Assembly (NCBI GenBank): GCA_958496175.1
Contig: OY292274.1
Coordinates: forward strand, 3,968,001-4,032,000
DNA from: Sisyra terminalis
Taxonomy: Eukaryota > Arthropoda > Insecta > Neuroptera > Sisyridae
Direction: 5' to 3'
Length of the DNA stretch: 64,000 nt
Positions 38,601 to 47,692 of the stretch are shown piece by piece (positions within the stretch are counted from its first letter, which is position 1; each line of letters opens with the position of its first letter). The translations under genes and the position numbers were made by a program. Under the pieces are notes generated by a model. It searched no databases. It had not been told where the DNA came from and worked only from the letters and a program-made list of their open reading frames with translations.

Positions 38601-41137
38601 CTTAAGCGTATTTAAAGCTCTAACAATGTTGTGGGTGGGGAAAGGTAATTATTATTCAAATATAAATATTACTTATTGAAAAAAATATAAATAGGAAACA
38701 ATAGTGTAAAATAAATTTCGTGATAAGTAATAAAATTGTTTGCTAGCTATGGAGGTTGAATGGCTAGAGTGAACGTGCTCCATAAACCCCATGTTAAACT
38801 TAAACTTTCATTTCCCCTCAATTTTCCAAGTGATCGTACCCCTTCCACAGCATATTTATACAAAATTGTTCTAATTGTTATAACGAAGAAAGGAAAGAAT
38901 ATGTTTTGTACAAATATGCTGTGGAAGGGGTACGATCACTCGAAAAATTGAGGGAAATGAAAGTTTAAGTTTAACATGGGGTTTATGGAGCACGTTCACT
39001 TTAACCATTCAACCTCCATAGCTAGCAAACGATTTTATTACTTATCCCGAAATTTATTTTACACTATTGTCTCCTATTTATATTTTTTTCAATAAGTAAT
39101 ATTTATATTTGAATAATAATTACCTTCCCCCACCCACAACATTGTTAGAGCTTTAAATACGCTTAAGTTTGATAGTAAATATAAATATTACAGCGTTTTA
39201 GTGTTATACCAGTTGACTTAAGGAAGTTAGGGTACAACGCTTAGTACTTACGACACGTATGTACTTTAATTCATCTATCTCCTAAACTATTGCAGATCCC
39301 ATTATGAAACTTCTGGTGTATCATAAGTGTACTTTAAGCTATATTTTAAAATAAAAAAATAAAAAATCAAAATTGTCGAAGTTACTAAAACTCTGATTTG
39401 AAAAGTTTACTTCCGGTTTTGTATATTAAAAAAAATTGTTTAGTTTTATTTTTTATTTAGAAAGAACAGTTAATTTTCTATTTAACCCGCCATATTTAAT
39501 GTTTTAAAAAAAATTATTTCGATTTTTTTTTCAAAAAATACGAATTTCAAAAACGACAATTCTTTAGAAGCGTATAACTTGGCAAATAATCATCATTCGA
39601 TAAAAATATTTTGTATCCACATTCATACTTACTAGAAGTACAATTATGCCAAATATAAACAAATTTCAGAACATCACTTTTTTTCGCTGTCCGCCTCACG
39701 TGAAATGCCCCATTAGTGATATTTTTGCTAAGCGGATATGGCGTCCAAGTAAGGAAAATACAGCAGCCGAAACTTATTATCCTAGGACAGCTAATTCAAT
39801 ATCACGACCGAGATTCGAACAAATTATATATGCGTGTTATATATTGATTTTATATGCGATTTTAATATGCGTGTAAAAATTCTGCTTTAGATGCCCAAAA
39901 AAAATTAGCATATCCTCAACTTTTATGAGAGAAATTACTCAGAGTTGTTGCACTATTAATTCCGGTACAATGAAGTTAGGATAGATGAGTCAATGTTTCC
40001 ATATAATCGAGATCACAATAGGAAACCGCATATTCATGGGAAGCCAATACTGTAGGGATTAAAATCTTGGCTACACCCTAAGGGTATTAAATACAAGCTA
40101 TACATTATCATGGAGCTAGCACTGGTAACAAAATTCCAGAGCTAGGTGTTGCATGGTCAGTTCAACATTTCAAAGCATTTAGCATAGTCACACCTGAGAT
40201 TTGATCATTTATTTACTGATATTTGCCACTTATTCTTTATCAATTTCTTGCAATGATTTGAATGGTACATTTTCGTCGCTATTTACTAGTGTAGTGCCAG
40301 TTCCTTGATGATCAGATTTCTTCAAACAATATGAATGTTAGTGAATTAGAAACTAAGTTTATACACTTAGTATCTAATACATGGATTTTTTTTTATATCC
40401 TGTAGATTGTTTGAAGAACTCTGGTCATCAAGGAACTGATACTGTACGAGTAAATAGAGTAGGAAATGCACTATTCAAATCATTACAAGAAATTAATAAA
40501 GAAAAAAGTGGCAACTATCAGTAAATGACTGATAAAATTTCAGAAGTGACTTTATGCTAAGTTCTTCGAAATGTTTCATTTTTGAAAATACTTATTTATG
40601 TACGATTAAGAGTAAACTTAGTAACTAAATATTCTAAGCTTATCCATTCAGATTTATCCTTAAAATTTAAAAAAAAAATCAATTATCTTCTACACATGGC
40701 AGGTGGTACTCAGTGCCCAATTGACAAAGCGCTTAAAATTACCAAAGTTATATTGTTTTTATTAAAAAATTTCACAAAATATGCCCTTATACGTTCCTAA
40801 CACATTTCATCGAACGAAAAAATTGGTCATATATGAGATTAAATATTAAAAAATAGTATTGCAAAATATTTAATTTGTAATTTTCATTTAGTTTTATAAC
40901 AACGCATTGGAACAAATAAAAATTTATTGCCATTAATAAATAAACAGATTTGTCATTCTAATAAAATAATATTTTAAAGTATATGGAAACTAATTTATTA
41001 AACGTAAGTTCATTACAGTAATAACTTACCCGTGGCGGACGAACCCCGCTATTGTAAAGGATGAGACCATTTGGCTCGTTGGTGCGAAACTTGAAGGAAA
41101 TCGTTCCAGATTTCTTGGCATTCCAGGGAGGTAGCAC
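16900..41137 (-). CDS. Nrx-1: Alpha-neurexin, 3' twelve exons (partial)
   Basis: Neurexin is a presynaptic adhesion receptor that binds neuroligins and other partners through LNS (laminin G) domains. Exons 5' to 3' are 41030-41137, 33403-33595, 26296-26487, 23965-24149, 23600-23776, 23425-23533, 19776-20567, 18818-18940, 18587-18765, 18360-18531, 17746-18300 and 16900-17639. All joins keep frame, giving 1174 residues. The domain order is LNS3, EGF-B, LNS4, LNS5, EGF-C, LNS6, acidic Ser-Gly stalk, Ser/Thr stalk, a transmembrane helix ([20 protein letters not shown]) and a cytoplasmic tail ending KEWYV, the class II PDZ ligand read by CASK/Mint-type scaffolds. Missing from the window are the signal peptide, LNS1, EGF-A and LNS2. 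The presence of LNS3-LNS5 shows the alpha form. Assignment is very secure. Confidence 0.95.
17746..18300 (-). CDS. Nrx-1: Neurexin exon: end of LNS6 and acidic Ser-Gly stalk
   Basis: The exon begins [19 protein letters not shown] and finishes LNS6 with [20 protein letters not shown] stalk follows with several Ser-Gly pairs next to Asp/Glu runs ([29 protein letters not shown]), a setting typical of glycosaminoglycan attachment. Confidence 0.92.
18360..18531 (-). CDS. Nrx-1: Neurexin exon: LNS6 part 2 (neuroligin-binding face)
   Basis: The exon encodes [20 protein letters not shown] and then the [18 protein letters not shown] strand. In vertebrates splice site 4 would fall between VYNLG and the later strand; here that region is continuous within one exon. 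Confidence 0.93.
18587..18765 (-). CDS. Nrx-1: Neurexin exon: LNS6 part 1
   Basis: The exon encodes [18 protein letters not shown] and [15 protein letters not shown], the first sheet of LNS6. Frame 0 end at GTATGA. Confidence 0.93.
18818..18940 (-). CDS. Nrx-1: Neurexin exon: EGF-C
   Basis: A single EGF-like module with six cysteines ([27 protein letters not shown]). Phase 1 at both ends lets the module be skipped in frame in principle. Confidence 0.93.
18941..19775 (-). other. Neurexin intron between LNS5 and EGF-C exons
   Basis: This is AT-rich intronic sequence with no recognisable coding exon or terminal repeats. Confidence 0.5.
19776..20567 (-). CDS. Nrx-1: Neurexin exon: end of LNS4 and all of LNS5
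   Basis: This 792-base exon encodes the last LNS4 strands ([26 protein letters not shown]) and a complete LNS5, with [26 protein letters not shown] and [12 protein letters not shown]. The acceptor is CAGCAG, so two start points three bases apart (20567 or 20570) are possible. Confidence 0.93.
20568..23424 (-). other. Neurexin intron within LNS4 (2.9 kb)
   Basis: I see no gene here. There is a short TA-rich microsatellite-like stretch around 21061-21116 and chance open frames such as 21599-21898 without a domain signature. Confidence 0.5.
23425..23533 (-). CDS. Nrx-1: Neurexin exon: LNS4 part 2
   Basis: The exon encodes [20 protein letters not shown], the WHT-R strand of LNS4. It ends in phase 1 at donor GTACTT. 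Confidence 0.92.
23600..23776 (-). CDS. Nrx-1: Neurexin exon: LNS4 part 1
   Basis: The exon has 59 codons beginning [20 protein letters not shown], in frame 0 at both ends, with donor GTAAGA. Confidence 0.92.
23965..24149 (-). CDS. Nrx-1: Neurexin exon: EGF-B and start of LNS4
   Basis: Six cysteines form an EGF-like module ([27 protein letters not shown]). It is followed by [13 protein letters not shown], the opening strand of LNS4. The exon ends in frame 0 at GTAATC. Confidence 0.93.
24674..25592 (+). repeat. Interspersed repeat family R1, copy D
   Basis: It begins CTAGCTGATCCCCGCAACTT and ends near AAATCGGTCAAGTAGTTTCGG followed by CAAACAAACAA and a TATAA-rich tail. The same start occurs at 52749. 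The first 390 bases match that copy, including GTAAATCAATCAGCATCTAT. It is a non-autonomous element type common in insect genomes; I cannot assign the class from sequence alone. Confidence 0.6.
25568..25667. repeat. ATAAG-type microsatellite
   Basis: Imperfect tandem ATAAG/ATATAAG units run through about 100 bases and end in AAGAAGAAGAAG. They abut the tail of the preceding repeat. Confidence 0.75.
25678..26125. repeat. 450-bp palindromic element with hammerhead-like motifs in both arms
   Basis: The arms 25678-25801 and about 26003-26125 are inverted copies sharing AATATTCAGAGGACTAGGAT at the outer ends. Each arm carries CTGAGGA, then a helix GGCTC/GGGCC, then GAAACGTC (25748-25780 minus and 26022-26054 plus). 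This matches the CUGANGA - helix II - GAAA - UH layout of the hammerhead ribozyme core. Similar motifs are described in the long repeats of Penelope-like retroelements. No reverse transcriptase frame remains. Confidence 0.6.
26296..26487 (-). CDS. Nrx-1: Neurexin exon: end of LNS3
   Basis: The exon encodes [12 protein letters not shown], then [18 protein letters not shown] with the conserved late cysteine of the LNS fold. Phase 1 in and out, donor GTGATT. Confidence 0.92.
26488..27404 (-). other. Neurexin intron, unassigned AT-rich part
   Basis: No exon, structural RNA or clear terminal repeats were seen between the LNS3 exon and the Tc1-like element. Confidence 0.45.
27405..29111 (-). mobile_element. 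Decayed Tc1-like transposon
   Basis: The ends are CTGTCTTTGGTCATTGAAC at the left and, inverted, CAGTCCCTGGCCATTAAATT at the right, diverged copies of one terminal repeat. The element is about 1.7 kb, as expected for Tc1. It carries a transposase relic on the minus strand and sits in a neurexin intron. An internally deleted relative is at 60469-61030, which independently supports both ends. It is old and certainly inactive. Confidence 0.8.
27690..28675 (-). pseudogene. Tc1-like transposase pseudogene
   Basis: The best-preserved part (28343-28675) begins [18 protein letters not shown] with a helix-turn-helix and then [16 protein letters not shown] and [14 protein letters not shown], the second Tc1 DNA-binding helix set. 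A second fragment (28162-28350) has [18 protein letters not shown] and NFTVDDFRK, the join to the DDE domain. Beyond this the frame is broken by stops and frameshifts, and the catalytic residues cannot be placed. Confidence 0.8.
30087..30297. repeat. 210-bp palindromic element with hammerhead-like motifs
   Basis: Inverted arms share GTCGTATGA(T/C)TCAATTTC at the outer ends and TGACAGC-AAAGACTGTTGAAA inside. The minus-strand arm (30129-30160) reads TTGATGA, helix, GAAACGC; the plus-strand arm (30205-30236) reads CTGACAA, helix, GAAACGC. Both are one base off the CUGANGA hammerhead core, and each has a six-pair helix II. It is a degenerate relative of the type at 25678-26125. Confidence 0.5.
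30847..31115. repeat. 270-bp MITE, mariner-like terminal repeats
   Basis: The terminal inverted repeats of about 43 bp (30847-30889 and 31073-31115) share CGTTTATTTTGAAAGTG and TAAGTCCATTT. TA dinucleotides flank both ends. There is no coding content. Confidence 0.65.
31116..33402 (-). other. Neurexin intron, unassigned AT-rich part
   Basis: I found no exon, transposase fragment or long inverted repeat. Small open frames here lack any domain pattern. Confidence 0.45.
33403..33595 (-). CDS. Nrx-1: Neurexin exon: middle of LNS3
   Basis: The exon encodes [20 protein letters not shown] and a [20 protein letters not shown] strand pair, typical laminin G. It ends in phase 1 at GTAAAA. Confidence 0.92.
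34511..35205 (+). mobile_element. hAT deletion derivative, copy 1 (right end degraded)
   Basis: It starts with the hAT terminal repeat CAGTGGCGTAGCTACCTAGG and is colinear with copy 2 at 36939. The right end decays at about 35195, where the terminal repeat should read GCTACGCCACTG, so no target-site duplication can be read. It carries a 12-base deletion at the position of CAGTTGGAAGTT in copies 2 and 3. Confidence 0.85.
34545..34907 (+). pseudogene. hAT transposase C-terminal dimerisation fragment (copy 1)
   Basis: This open frame has no ATG at its beginning; the first ATG is at 34641 and would give 88 residues ([15 protein letters not shown] onwards). [20 protein letters not shown] followed by [19 protein letters not shown] is the hATC dimerisation signature. 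Zinc finger and catalytic domains are missing. Confidence 0.75.
35206..36938 (-). other. Neurexin intron between hAT copies 1 and 2
   Basis: This is AT-rich. Around 35998-36060 it holds a lone end of the CGCGAATT repeat family also seen at 46926 and 62665 (shared ATCGCGAATTAAATTAAAAA and AACGTTG). No gene is seen. Confidence 0.45.
36939..37647 (+). mobile_element. hAT deletion derivative, copy 2
   Basis: The terminal repeats are CAGTGGCGTAGCTACCTAGG and (inverted) CAATGGCGTAGC. The 709-bp length equals copy 3. Flanking octamers are TATATGCT and TATGTACT, six of eight identical, consistent with an aged 8-bp target-site duplication. It lies in the same neurexin intron as copy 1. Confidence 0.88.
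36973..37347 (+). pseudogene. hAT transposase C-terminal dimerisation fragment (copy 2)
   Basis: The frame is 124 codons without an initiating ATG; from the ATG at 37081 it gives 88 residues. It contains the same hATC signature ([35 protein letters not shown]) with no stop. Most of the transposase is absent. Confidence 0.75.
38110..39711. repeat. 1.6-kb foldback element in neurexin intron
   Basis: The arms 38110-about 38870 and about 38908-39711 are near-identical inverted copies with a loop under 40 bases. The ends read GAGGCATTTCACGTGAAGCG and, inverted, GGGGCATTTCACGTGAGGCG. ATTA(G) lies directly outside both ends and may be a short target-site duplication. There is no coding frame of interest. 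Confidence 0.85.
40161..40573. repeat. 410-bp hairpin repeat
   Basis: Inverted arms 40161-about 40332 and about 40401-40573 share TTCCTTGATGA(C/T)CAGA-type and TTACTGATA-TTGCCAC blocks, with a loop of about 70 bases. It is non-coding and close to the LNS3 exon. Confidence 0.7.
41030..41137 (-). CDS. Nrx-1: Neurexin exon: start of LNS3
   Basis: The exon has 36 codons, [18 protein letters not shown] then [13 protein letters not shown], the conserved first strands of LNS3. The acceptor is TTTGCAG and the donor GTAAGT. It is the most 5' exon I could find. Confidence 0.92.
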
Positions 41138-44100
41138 CTGCAAATTTAAGTTACTTTAGATTTTTTTTCCGTTATAATTTATGAGAAAAGTTATTAATGC
41201 CCACAATATCTCATAAAGTGATAAAGTTTTGTCATTTTATCACATTGACATCGTATTCATTATATATTTGCTGTGCAAAATTTATATCCAAATTCTTTTA
41301 TTATTATTACTATTGATTTTTTGAGAGTAAAATGTTTTGAAATTGTAAACTTTGATTCAATATCATTACAATGGGAATAAACGTGGTACGTTGGGATAAT
41401 AGATGTTGATCATTAATCAAAAAGTTTTCAATAAAAGTGAGAAAAATTTTATGGCATTTGATTTTGGAGAATGGTGCAGTTCACTAAAATTTTTATGTTA
41501 CACTTTTCTGCTAATGTTCTTTATTTATGTTTGAACAAAAAAATGAAAATTTCATTGCTTCTGCAATAATCCACCAAGGTTATCCTATTTCAATTACAAA
41601 TCATTGCAGCTAAATCCCAACAAGATATTTGAACATTTTATCAAAAACTTTTATTCAATTCATATATATCATGCATCCTCCAAAAGAAGGAATATCTCAT
41701 TAGAAATTTACGCTAAAATACATTCTAATCTAGAACTTATGTGTAATAAAGGCTAATCATAAATATTTATTTTTTAGTGGCGACAATTGATAATATAAAA
41801 AATTGTAAAGAGAAAACTTCTTCGTAGGAACTCAAAAAATAAGACAATTATACAGAAGAATTTCGAAAAGTAAAAGACCATAGGAAATGTGAATTGATCT
41901 GAATTATAATGATTCACAAGGAAAAGCTCCAGTGCATTATTTCACAATAAGTCTACTGTTGACTTATAACCATCTAAATAACACGAGTATTATCAAGAAA
42001 AACGTAATTTATTCCTGGGAATTTTGGCTCAGTATATTCATTTCAAATGAGTCACTAATATTTTTGAAGTGAAAACTTCTTTAGCATCGTTGTGACTTGA
42101 AATTTTATGAAACGGAAACGGAAAGCGGCAATAAAAAGAGAAACAAATACATAAATCTATAAGATTTAACATGAGAAAAAATGAGGTACGAAACATTAGT
42201 ATTTCTTATGGTTGTGCGCGCATGCGTATTACGCTACTTGAGAATGGTTTTCATAGCGACCAATAAAAATCGTGATAGTTTGCTTATTATAATTGCGAAC
42301 ATAAAAATTTCATTATTTTAATAAAATTAATTTTCAAGTTTGCCGTAAATGAAAACGGATTATTGTCATGATTATCAAAAAAAAAGTAAAGAAAACAAGG
42401 CTATAAAGACGTTGAAAGGTTTAACAGAACGTGTTCGTGAATTTCGGGAACGCCGAAAGTATTATTAAATAAGAAAACTAATAGTTTCTATACGTTTAAT
42501 AATGATTCGACTGTGCAAAATAGTGAAAATGATGCTAGTAAGTACTTAAATATTTTCTAATCGCATATTTCGTCCTTAATCACGAAATTTCAATAAAATA
42601 AAAGCTAATTTAAAATTATTTCTGATATCACATAATTTAACAAACTGTATTTCAGGTGCTACTCAAATGAATGTACAGTCGATTCCTTAGGTACTCACAA
42701 TTTCGTCGAAATAAAGTTGCTCATGAAGAATTTCGTTAAAATTTTTTTAACAATATGTTCGGTCATAATATGTGCTTCTTTTGTAAACGATTGTGATTCC
42801 AACGAAATATAAAACCCACAACGTTCAGGACATGAAGATTTTTTATGGATAATAATTAAAACTTCTTATGCAAATGATAATATTTTATTGTGCTGCGCGT
42901 ATTTTCAAACAATCGAGAAAAATGTAATTCCAACGACGTCCATTGTATTCCTAATACAATAGTTTCAAATATTAAAAGATACCTGAATCTTTACCACCAC
43001 TGGATTTATTTCATTCTTCCATTATTGTAAGCTCTCGTATCATTTATCGAAAATGCAAATTTGGATTCAGGATAAATTTATGAAATATATATGTTAATAA
43101 ATCCTAAAATAAACCCTACAATTATCCTACTCATAAAATCTTACATTTGTCTCAATATTTTGAAGTTCATTTTTTTTGAAGATTTTATTTCTACTGCATG
43201 TGAATTATACACATGTGGTTTTTTTTTTTTTTTTTTTGGAAAAGTCAATTTGAAGAGGAGGGGGTGTGGCGCCCCCTGGTGACGAAATTTTTAGTTGAAA
43301 TCATGTTTAGGACCTAATCTATCAATAAATTTTAAAAAATTAGCTTCTACGATCTATCCGGAGATTTCACTTATATATTTCACTTCCGTTGATTATTTTT
43401 GGACAAAGGGTAAACAAGAATCTTCTTAAACAGTAAACTATAAATATTTAAAAACGTATATAATATTGTCTGTAAATTAATTTTATTCTTAAGAAAATAC
43501 ATTAAATAATAGGTATAAGTGAAGTTACCTGTAAATTAAAATCGAATTTTAAAGTCAATAAATGTATTTTGTTAATATGGCAAATGCAAAATGAGAATAA
43601 TATTGTTATTACTATTTATAAAGAAACTATGGTGAGGTGATTGGTGATAGGTGATTATTTATTATACGTATTTTATAGAAACTATTTATTTGGTAAACTT
43701 AGTGCATCATACGATTGTTTAAATATAATTTGTGTTTATTTTCTTTGAAATAGTAAGTCAAAAAGTGATTAAGACTTATCTTTATACTTTAAAATTATAA
43801 ATGCATATTGTTATTAATTAGAAACTTCTTTTTATTTTTTTTTTATAATTGAAATCGTCAAAACATCACTTTAAGATACTAAGATCCAATAGCCAAATTA
43901 TTCGAATGATTGGTTTAAATTATAGAGGCTTTGTATTTTACGTAAAAGCGGTTTTGAATGAAACGGAACAAAAAATATTGTTAATTTATAAAAGTAATTA
44001 CGTTATCGTATCACAAAAGTTTTGTGAATTAAAATTTAGAATAAAACATTAATTAAGACCATTGTTGAAGTGTACATGAAATATCATGACCATAATACAG

Positions 44101-45543
44101 AGTAAACAAGTATTTAAAATATTTTGTCTAACAATAGCACACACAGGTAATAATAAAATTATAACAGAAAATTAGTGCATAGCACAGGTCAAACAATTTC
44201 AATACCTCTACATTTAAATTATATTTATGGCAATATCACCGTAAATTGAATGATGAAGCTTTACAAAGTTATGTGAAAAGCACTAAATAACAAATGAATG
44301 CATCCATTCCATTGTCTACTTACTCATACCGTTTCTTCGGTTTATAATGCTTCGTTTAACTGAATCGGGACAGAACTTTCTACATTAAAATATCTGACTA
44401 AATATAGTTTTCGGTTTGTAATTGAACACATCAAAATTTCAAGTAAAATTCCGATCAATTTTCCCTTACAATAATTAATTGTAGTTTTAGATTTAAAAAA
44501 AAAAAACAACTAAAATAAAAAATATAAAGGAAAAAAATCTAGTCAATGATAAAAATCAACATTATTCTTTGATTTCTTATGCTTTATTTCAATGATTATC
44601 ATTTTAGAATCAGTTCATAAAGTTGTTCAAAGTAAAAATAATAAATAGCTTTTAAAAAAGGTATATAATGATAAATAAATATTTCCATATCTGTGAAAGA
44701 TAATTTCACACAAGGAAAATGAATTGAATAATACTATTCTCTTTTGCTTTTTGCGTCCTTATTTCATTTCCGTTTATTTCAAGTGATCTTTTTATTTGAT
44801 TTTAACGTTGATTGTGTAGTAAATTACACTCTCTGTACAGTGTACGATGAATGCAGTTCGTTTAAAATAAAAGAATTATAAAAAGCTTCTCACTTATTAC
44901 AGTTTTTTCATGGTAGTGATTAAATGTTTATAAATATAAAATATTCTTTTGTCTGCAAGCAAGTACTGTAGTCTTAGAATAAGAGTGAATAAAAAACAAT
45001 AAATTTCTCTGAAGCTTTGTGTGACTTATAGTTACCTGTCTAGTTTGTATAAATACGAGAATTATTTTTTTCTTTCTTTTTTATATCAAAACTTCTCGAT
45101 GGAAATTGTTTGTGCGTTTTTTTTATACTTTTTTTATCGCTATCGCTATAGTAGTATCTTAACGTTTTTGGGACTTATAAAATGTAACCATAGTAGATTT
45201 TTATATTTCTATTTGCTTTGTAAAAATTATGATTCCAACTTAACAGTTTAAAAAGTTATTATTTTTTACCGGAAATTCTGGGTTTTTTTGATTGAAATTG
45301 TAATACCAAAATTTTTGTGTTTGCTGTCGAAAGTAAAGGTAGATAGGAATGCTAAAACCAATAGCAATATTTTAATTTCAATTGACTGAAAACATGGCTT
45401 ATATATGGAAATATGAAATCATTTGTCTTGACTAACTGATGAATCAATACACAGTATAAGTCGTTGGGCGAAGAGAAGTGAAATTTGGAGTTAGTATTTC
45501 TTTTATGTATTTTCTCTGAAAGGGTGAAATGGGATGTCAAAGT
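41138..45543 (-). other. Neurexin upstream intron, unassigned AT-rich part
   Basis: No neurexin exon, transposase fragment or long inverted repeat was recognised in these 4.4 kb. A poly-T run lies near 43220. Confidence 0.45.
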
Positions 45544-46252
45544 CAGTGGCGTAGCTAGGTAACCAAGGGCCATGGGGCAAATTAAAAAATGGGGCCCCAC
45601 TGTTATGTAAACTGATTAGGTTTTATCAAATAAAAATATGAAATATACAAATACTTTAAAAATGCTAAGTTACTTAAGCTCTTTTTTGTGCACTGCAGGG
45701 TAGGTAATAAAAATATTGAAAAGTAACAACATAAATTACAATTAATACTTGGTGTAGGTTTGGCTAATGAAACGAAATTGAGAAAATTCAAAGGTTTATT
45801 ATGTAAAGGTCGGGCCTACCAACTGACAAAATAACAATTATATTTACAATTTTTTCCTAGCTTTAGTTTTCGCAAAAGTATTAATGACTTCGTTTAAATC
45901 CAGGCTTGATGCGGTTGTGTTTTCAATTGCTATTAGCGATAAATGTTGGAGTCGAGTTTGGCCCATATTGTTTCTTAATTTTTTTTTTAATATTTTTAAT
46001 TTGCTAAATGACCTTTTACCTGCTGCAGAAGTGATAGGAATTGTAAGGAATAATAACATTGCTGTAAATACTTCCGTTAGGTCACATTCTAGTACTTCAT
46101 ATTTGCTCATTATTTCCACACAATTGGTGAACTTCCAACTGAATTTCCAAAAGTTCAGTTCGATCGAGATTTCTGGTAAGGATTCAAGGGCTCCCTGAGC
46201 TTGAGGGCCCCGAGGCACTGCCCCACCTAGCTTCTAGGTAGCTACGCCACTG
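45544..46252 (-). mobile_element. hAT deletion derivative, copy 3 (intact ends, perfect TSD)
   Basis: This copy is exactly 709 bp, inverted relative to copies 1 and 2. The ends are CAGTGGCGTAGCTA and its complement. The octamer GTCAAAGT is perfectly duplicated at 45536-45543 and 46253-46260, the 8-bp target-site duplication of the hAT superfamily. It is the youngest of the three copies by this criterion. Confidence 0.95.
45844..46218 (-). pseudogene. hAT transposase C-terminal dimerisation fragment (copy 3)
   Basis: An uninterrupted 124-codon frame nearly identical to copy 2, with an internal ATG at 46110 giving 88 residues. The hATC signature [13 protein letters not shown] is kept. No DNA-binding or catalytic region is present. 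Confidence 0.78.
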
Positions 46253-46570
46253 GTCAAAGTTTGTTTAGGATAACGTGTGGCCTGATGAACAATCGAAATT
46301 TTAAATTTAATAATCAAAGTACCGTTAAACTTAAAATATTATGCCGGTTAAAAATTAAATAACTTTTTCAATTTGAGTCTGTATAGTTGAACTTGAAATA
46401 GAAACAATAATATTGCTTGTACAAAAGGAAAAAGTTATTGTGGTAATTTTGTATTTAAAGGGCTTTTCTCAAAAAAAATCGTAGGTACATAAAATTAGTA
46501 TTAAAACGTTCAGAACATTTAAAATTGCAGTATGCCGTCGGCGGAACTCTAATGTTCTTCACAATTACTA

Positions 46571-47692
46571 CAAAAAAGCCTAAAAAAGAATACCATTATA
46601 GTAGACTTCAATAATCGTCAAAGTAACTGCTAAACGCATTTGCTTACAAGTATCCATGTGCCATAAAAACAAAGAGATGCAAAAATAACAAAGAGAACAA
46701 ATATGAATTTAATTTGACAAAGTGCCCGGGAAAGCAAAAGTTAACCAAATTTCAGTAAAATATCTGATACGAACTAATGACCAACAGGTTACACAACTTT
46801 ATGGTACAAATAACTTTTATTAACGTTACTGTTTGGTGTTTTAAATCAATTCGCAAATGTATTCGATATTTGGTTGTTAATTCACCTCGAACATCTTCTA
46901 ATTTCTCCTTTAGTGCTAAATTTTATTAGGGTCAATTTATTCGCGAATTGAATTAAAAATAAAGTAGAAAATGGGACGTTGTCATATAATTATTTGTATA
47001 TAAATTACTAGTAAAAATTTTATAGTAGAAAAAAATTCTATTTAATATTTGAAATTAGTCCATGTTTATTTTGTTTCTTTTATCTTTTTATTGTTAAATC
47101 TTAGGTAATTTAAGGCAGACCAATAATATTACGTTGGAAGACTGAACACGAGTTTTGTTTTACGTCAGATTTAATTTTTAATTCGCCGTTTAATATCCAC
47201 ATTGAAAATAGTTAATTTACGTATATCGAGGGGAACTTTGCGAATTTTTTTCAAAAAAAGGCTTTAGAATTTTGAACACAACTCATATGAAATTCAACAT
47301 AATAGGGAATTATGCATGTAGAAAATTATGTGATATTATGGCATTCAGGTATTACCATGAAAAGTTTAACACGTAAAACATTTGGAGTTATTTCATATAT
47401 TTTATTTGGTATGGTTTAACTATACACCGGTACAATTTGATACCATCTCACTCTCTATTTTGTTTTTAATTCAATTCGCGAATAAATCGATCAAAATATA
47501 ATTTTCCCAACATTATTTAACTTTATACTTTCCCGGGCACTTTTTCAAATTAAATTCATATTTGTTCTCTTTATCATTTTTGCATGTCTTTGTTTTTATT
47601 GCACATGCGTACTTGTAAGCAGATGCGTTTGGCAGTTACTTTGACGGTTATTGAAGTCTACTATAATGGTATTCTTTTTTAGGCTTTTTTGG
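46571..47692. repeat. 1.1-kb foldback element with nested CGCGAATT repeats
   Basis: The outer arms 46571-46738 and 47528-47692 share AAAAAGCCTAAAAAAGAATA and GTGCCCGGGAAAG in inverted order. A second inverted pair lies inside, around 46926-46970 and 47465-47506, reading TTTATTCGCGAATTGAATTA. The two pairs have different centres, so one arm has gained or lost about 170 bases. Confidence 0.8.
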
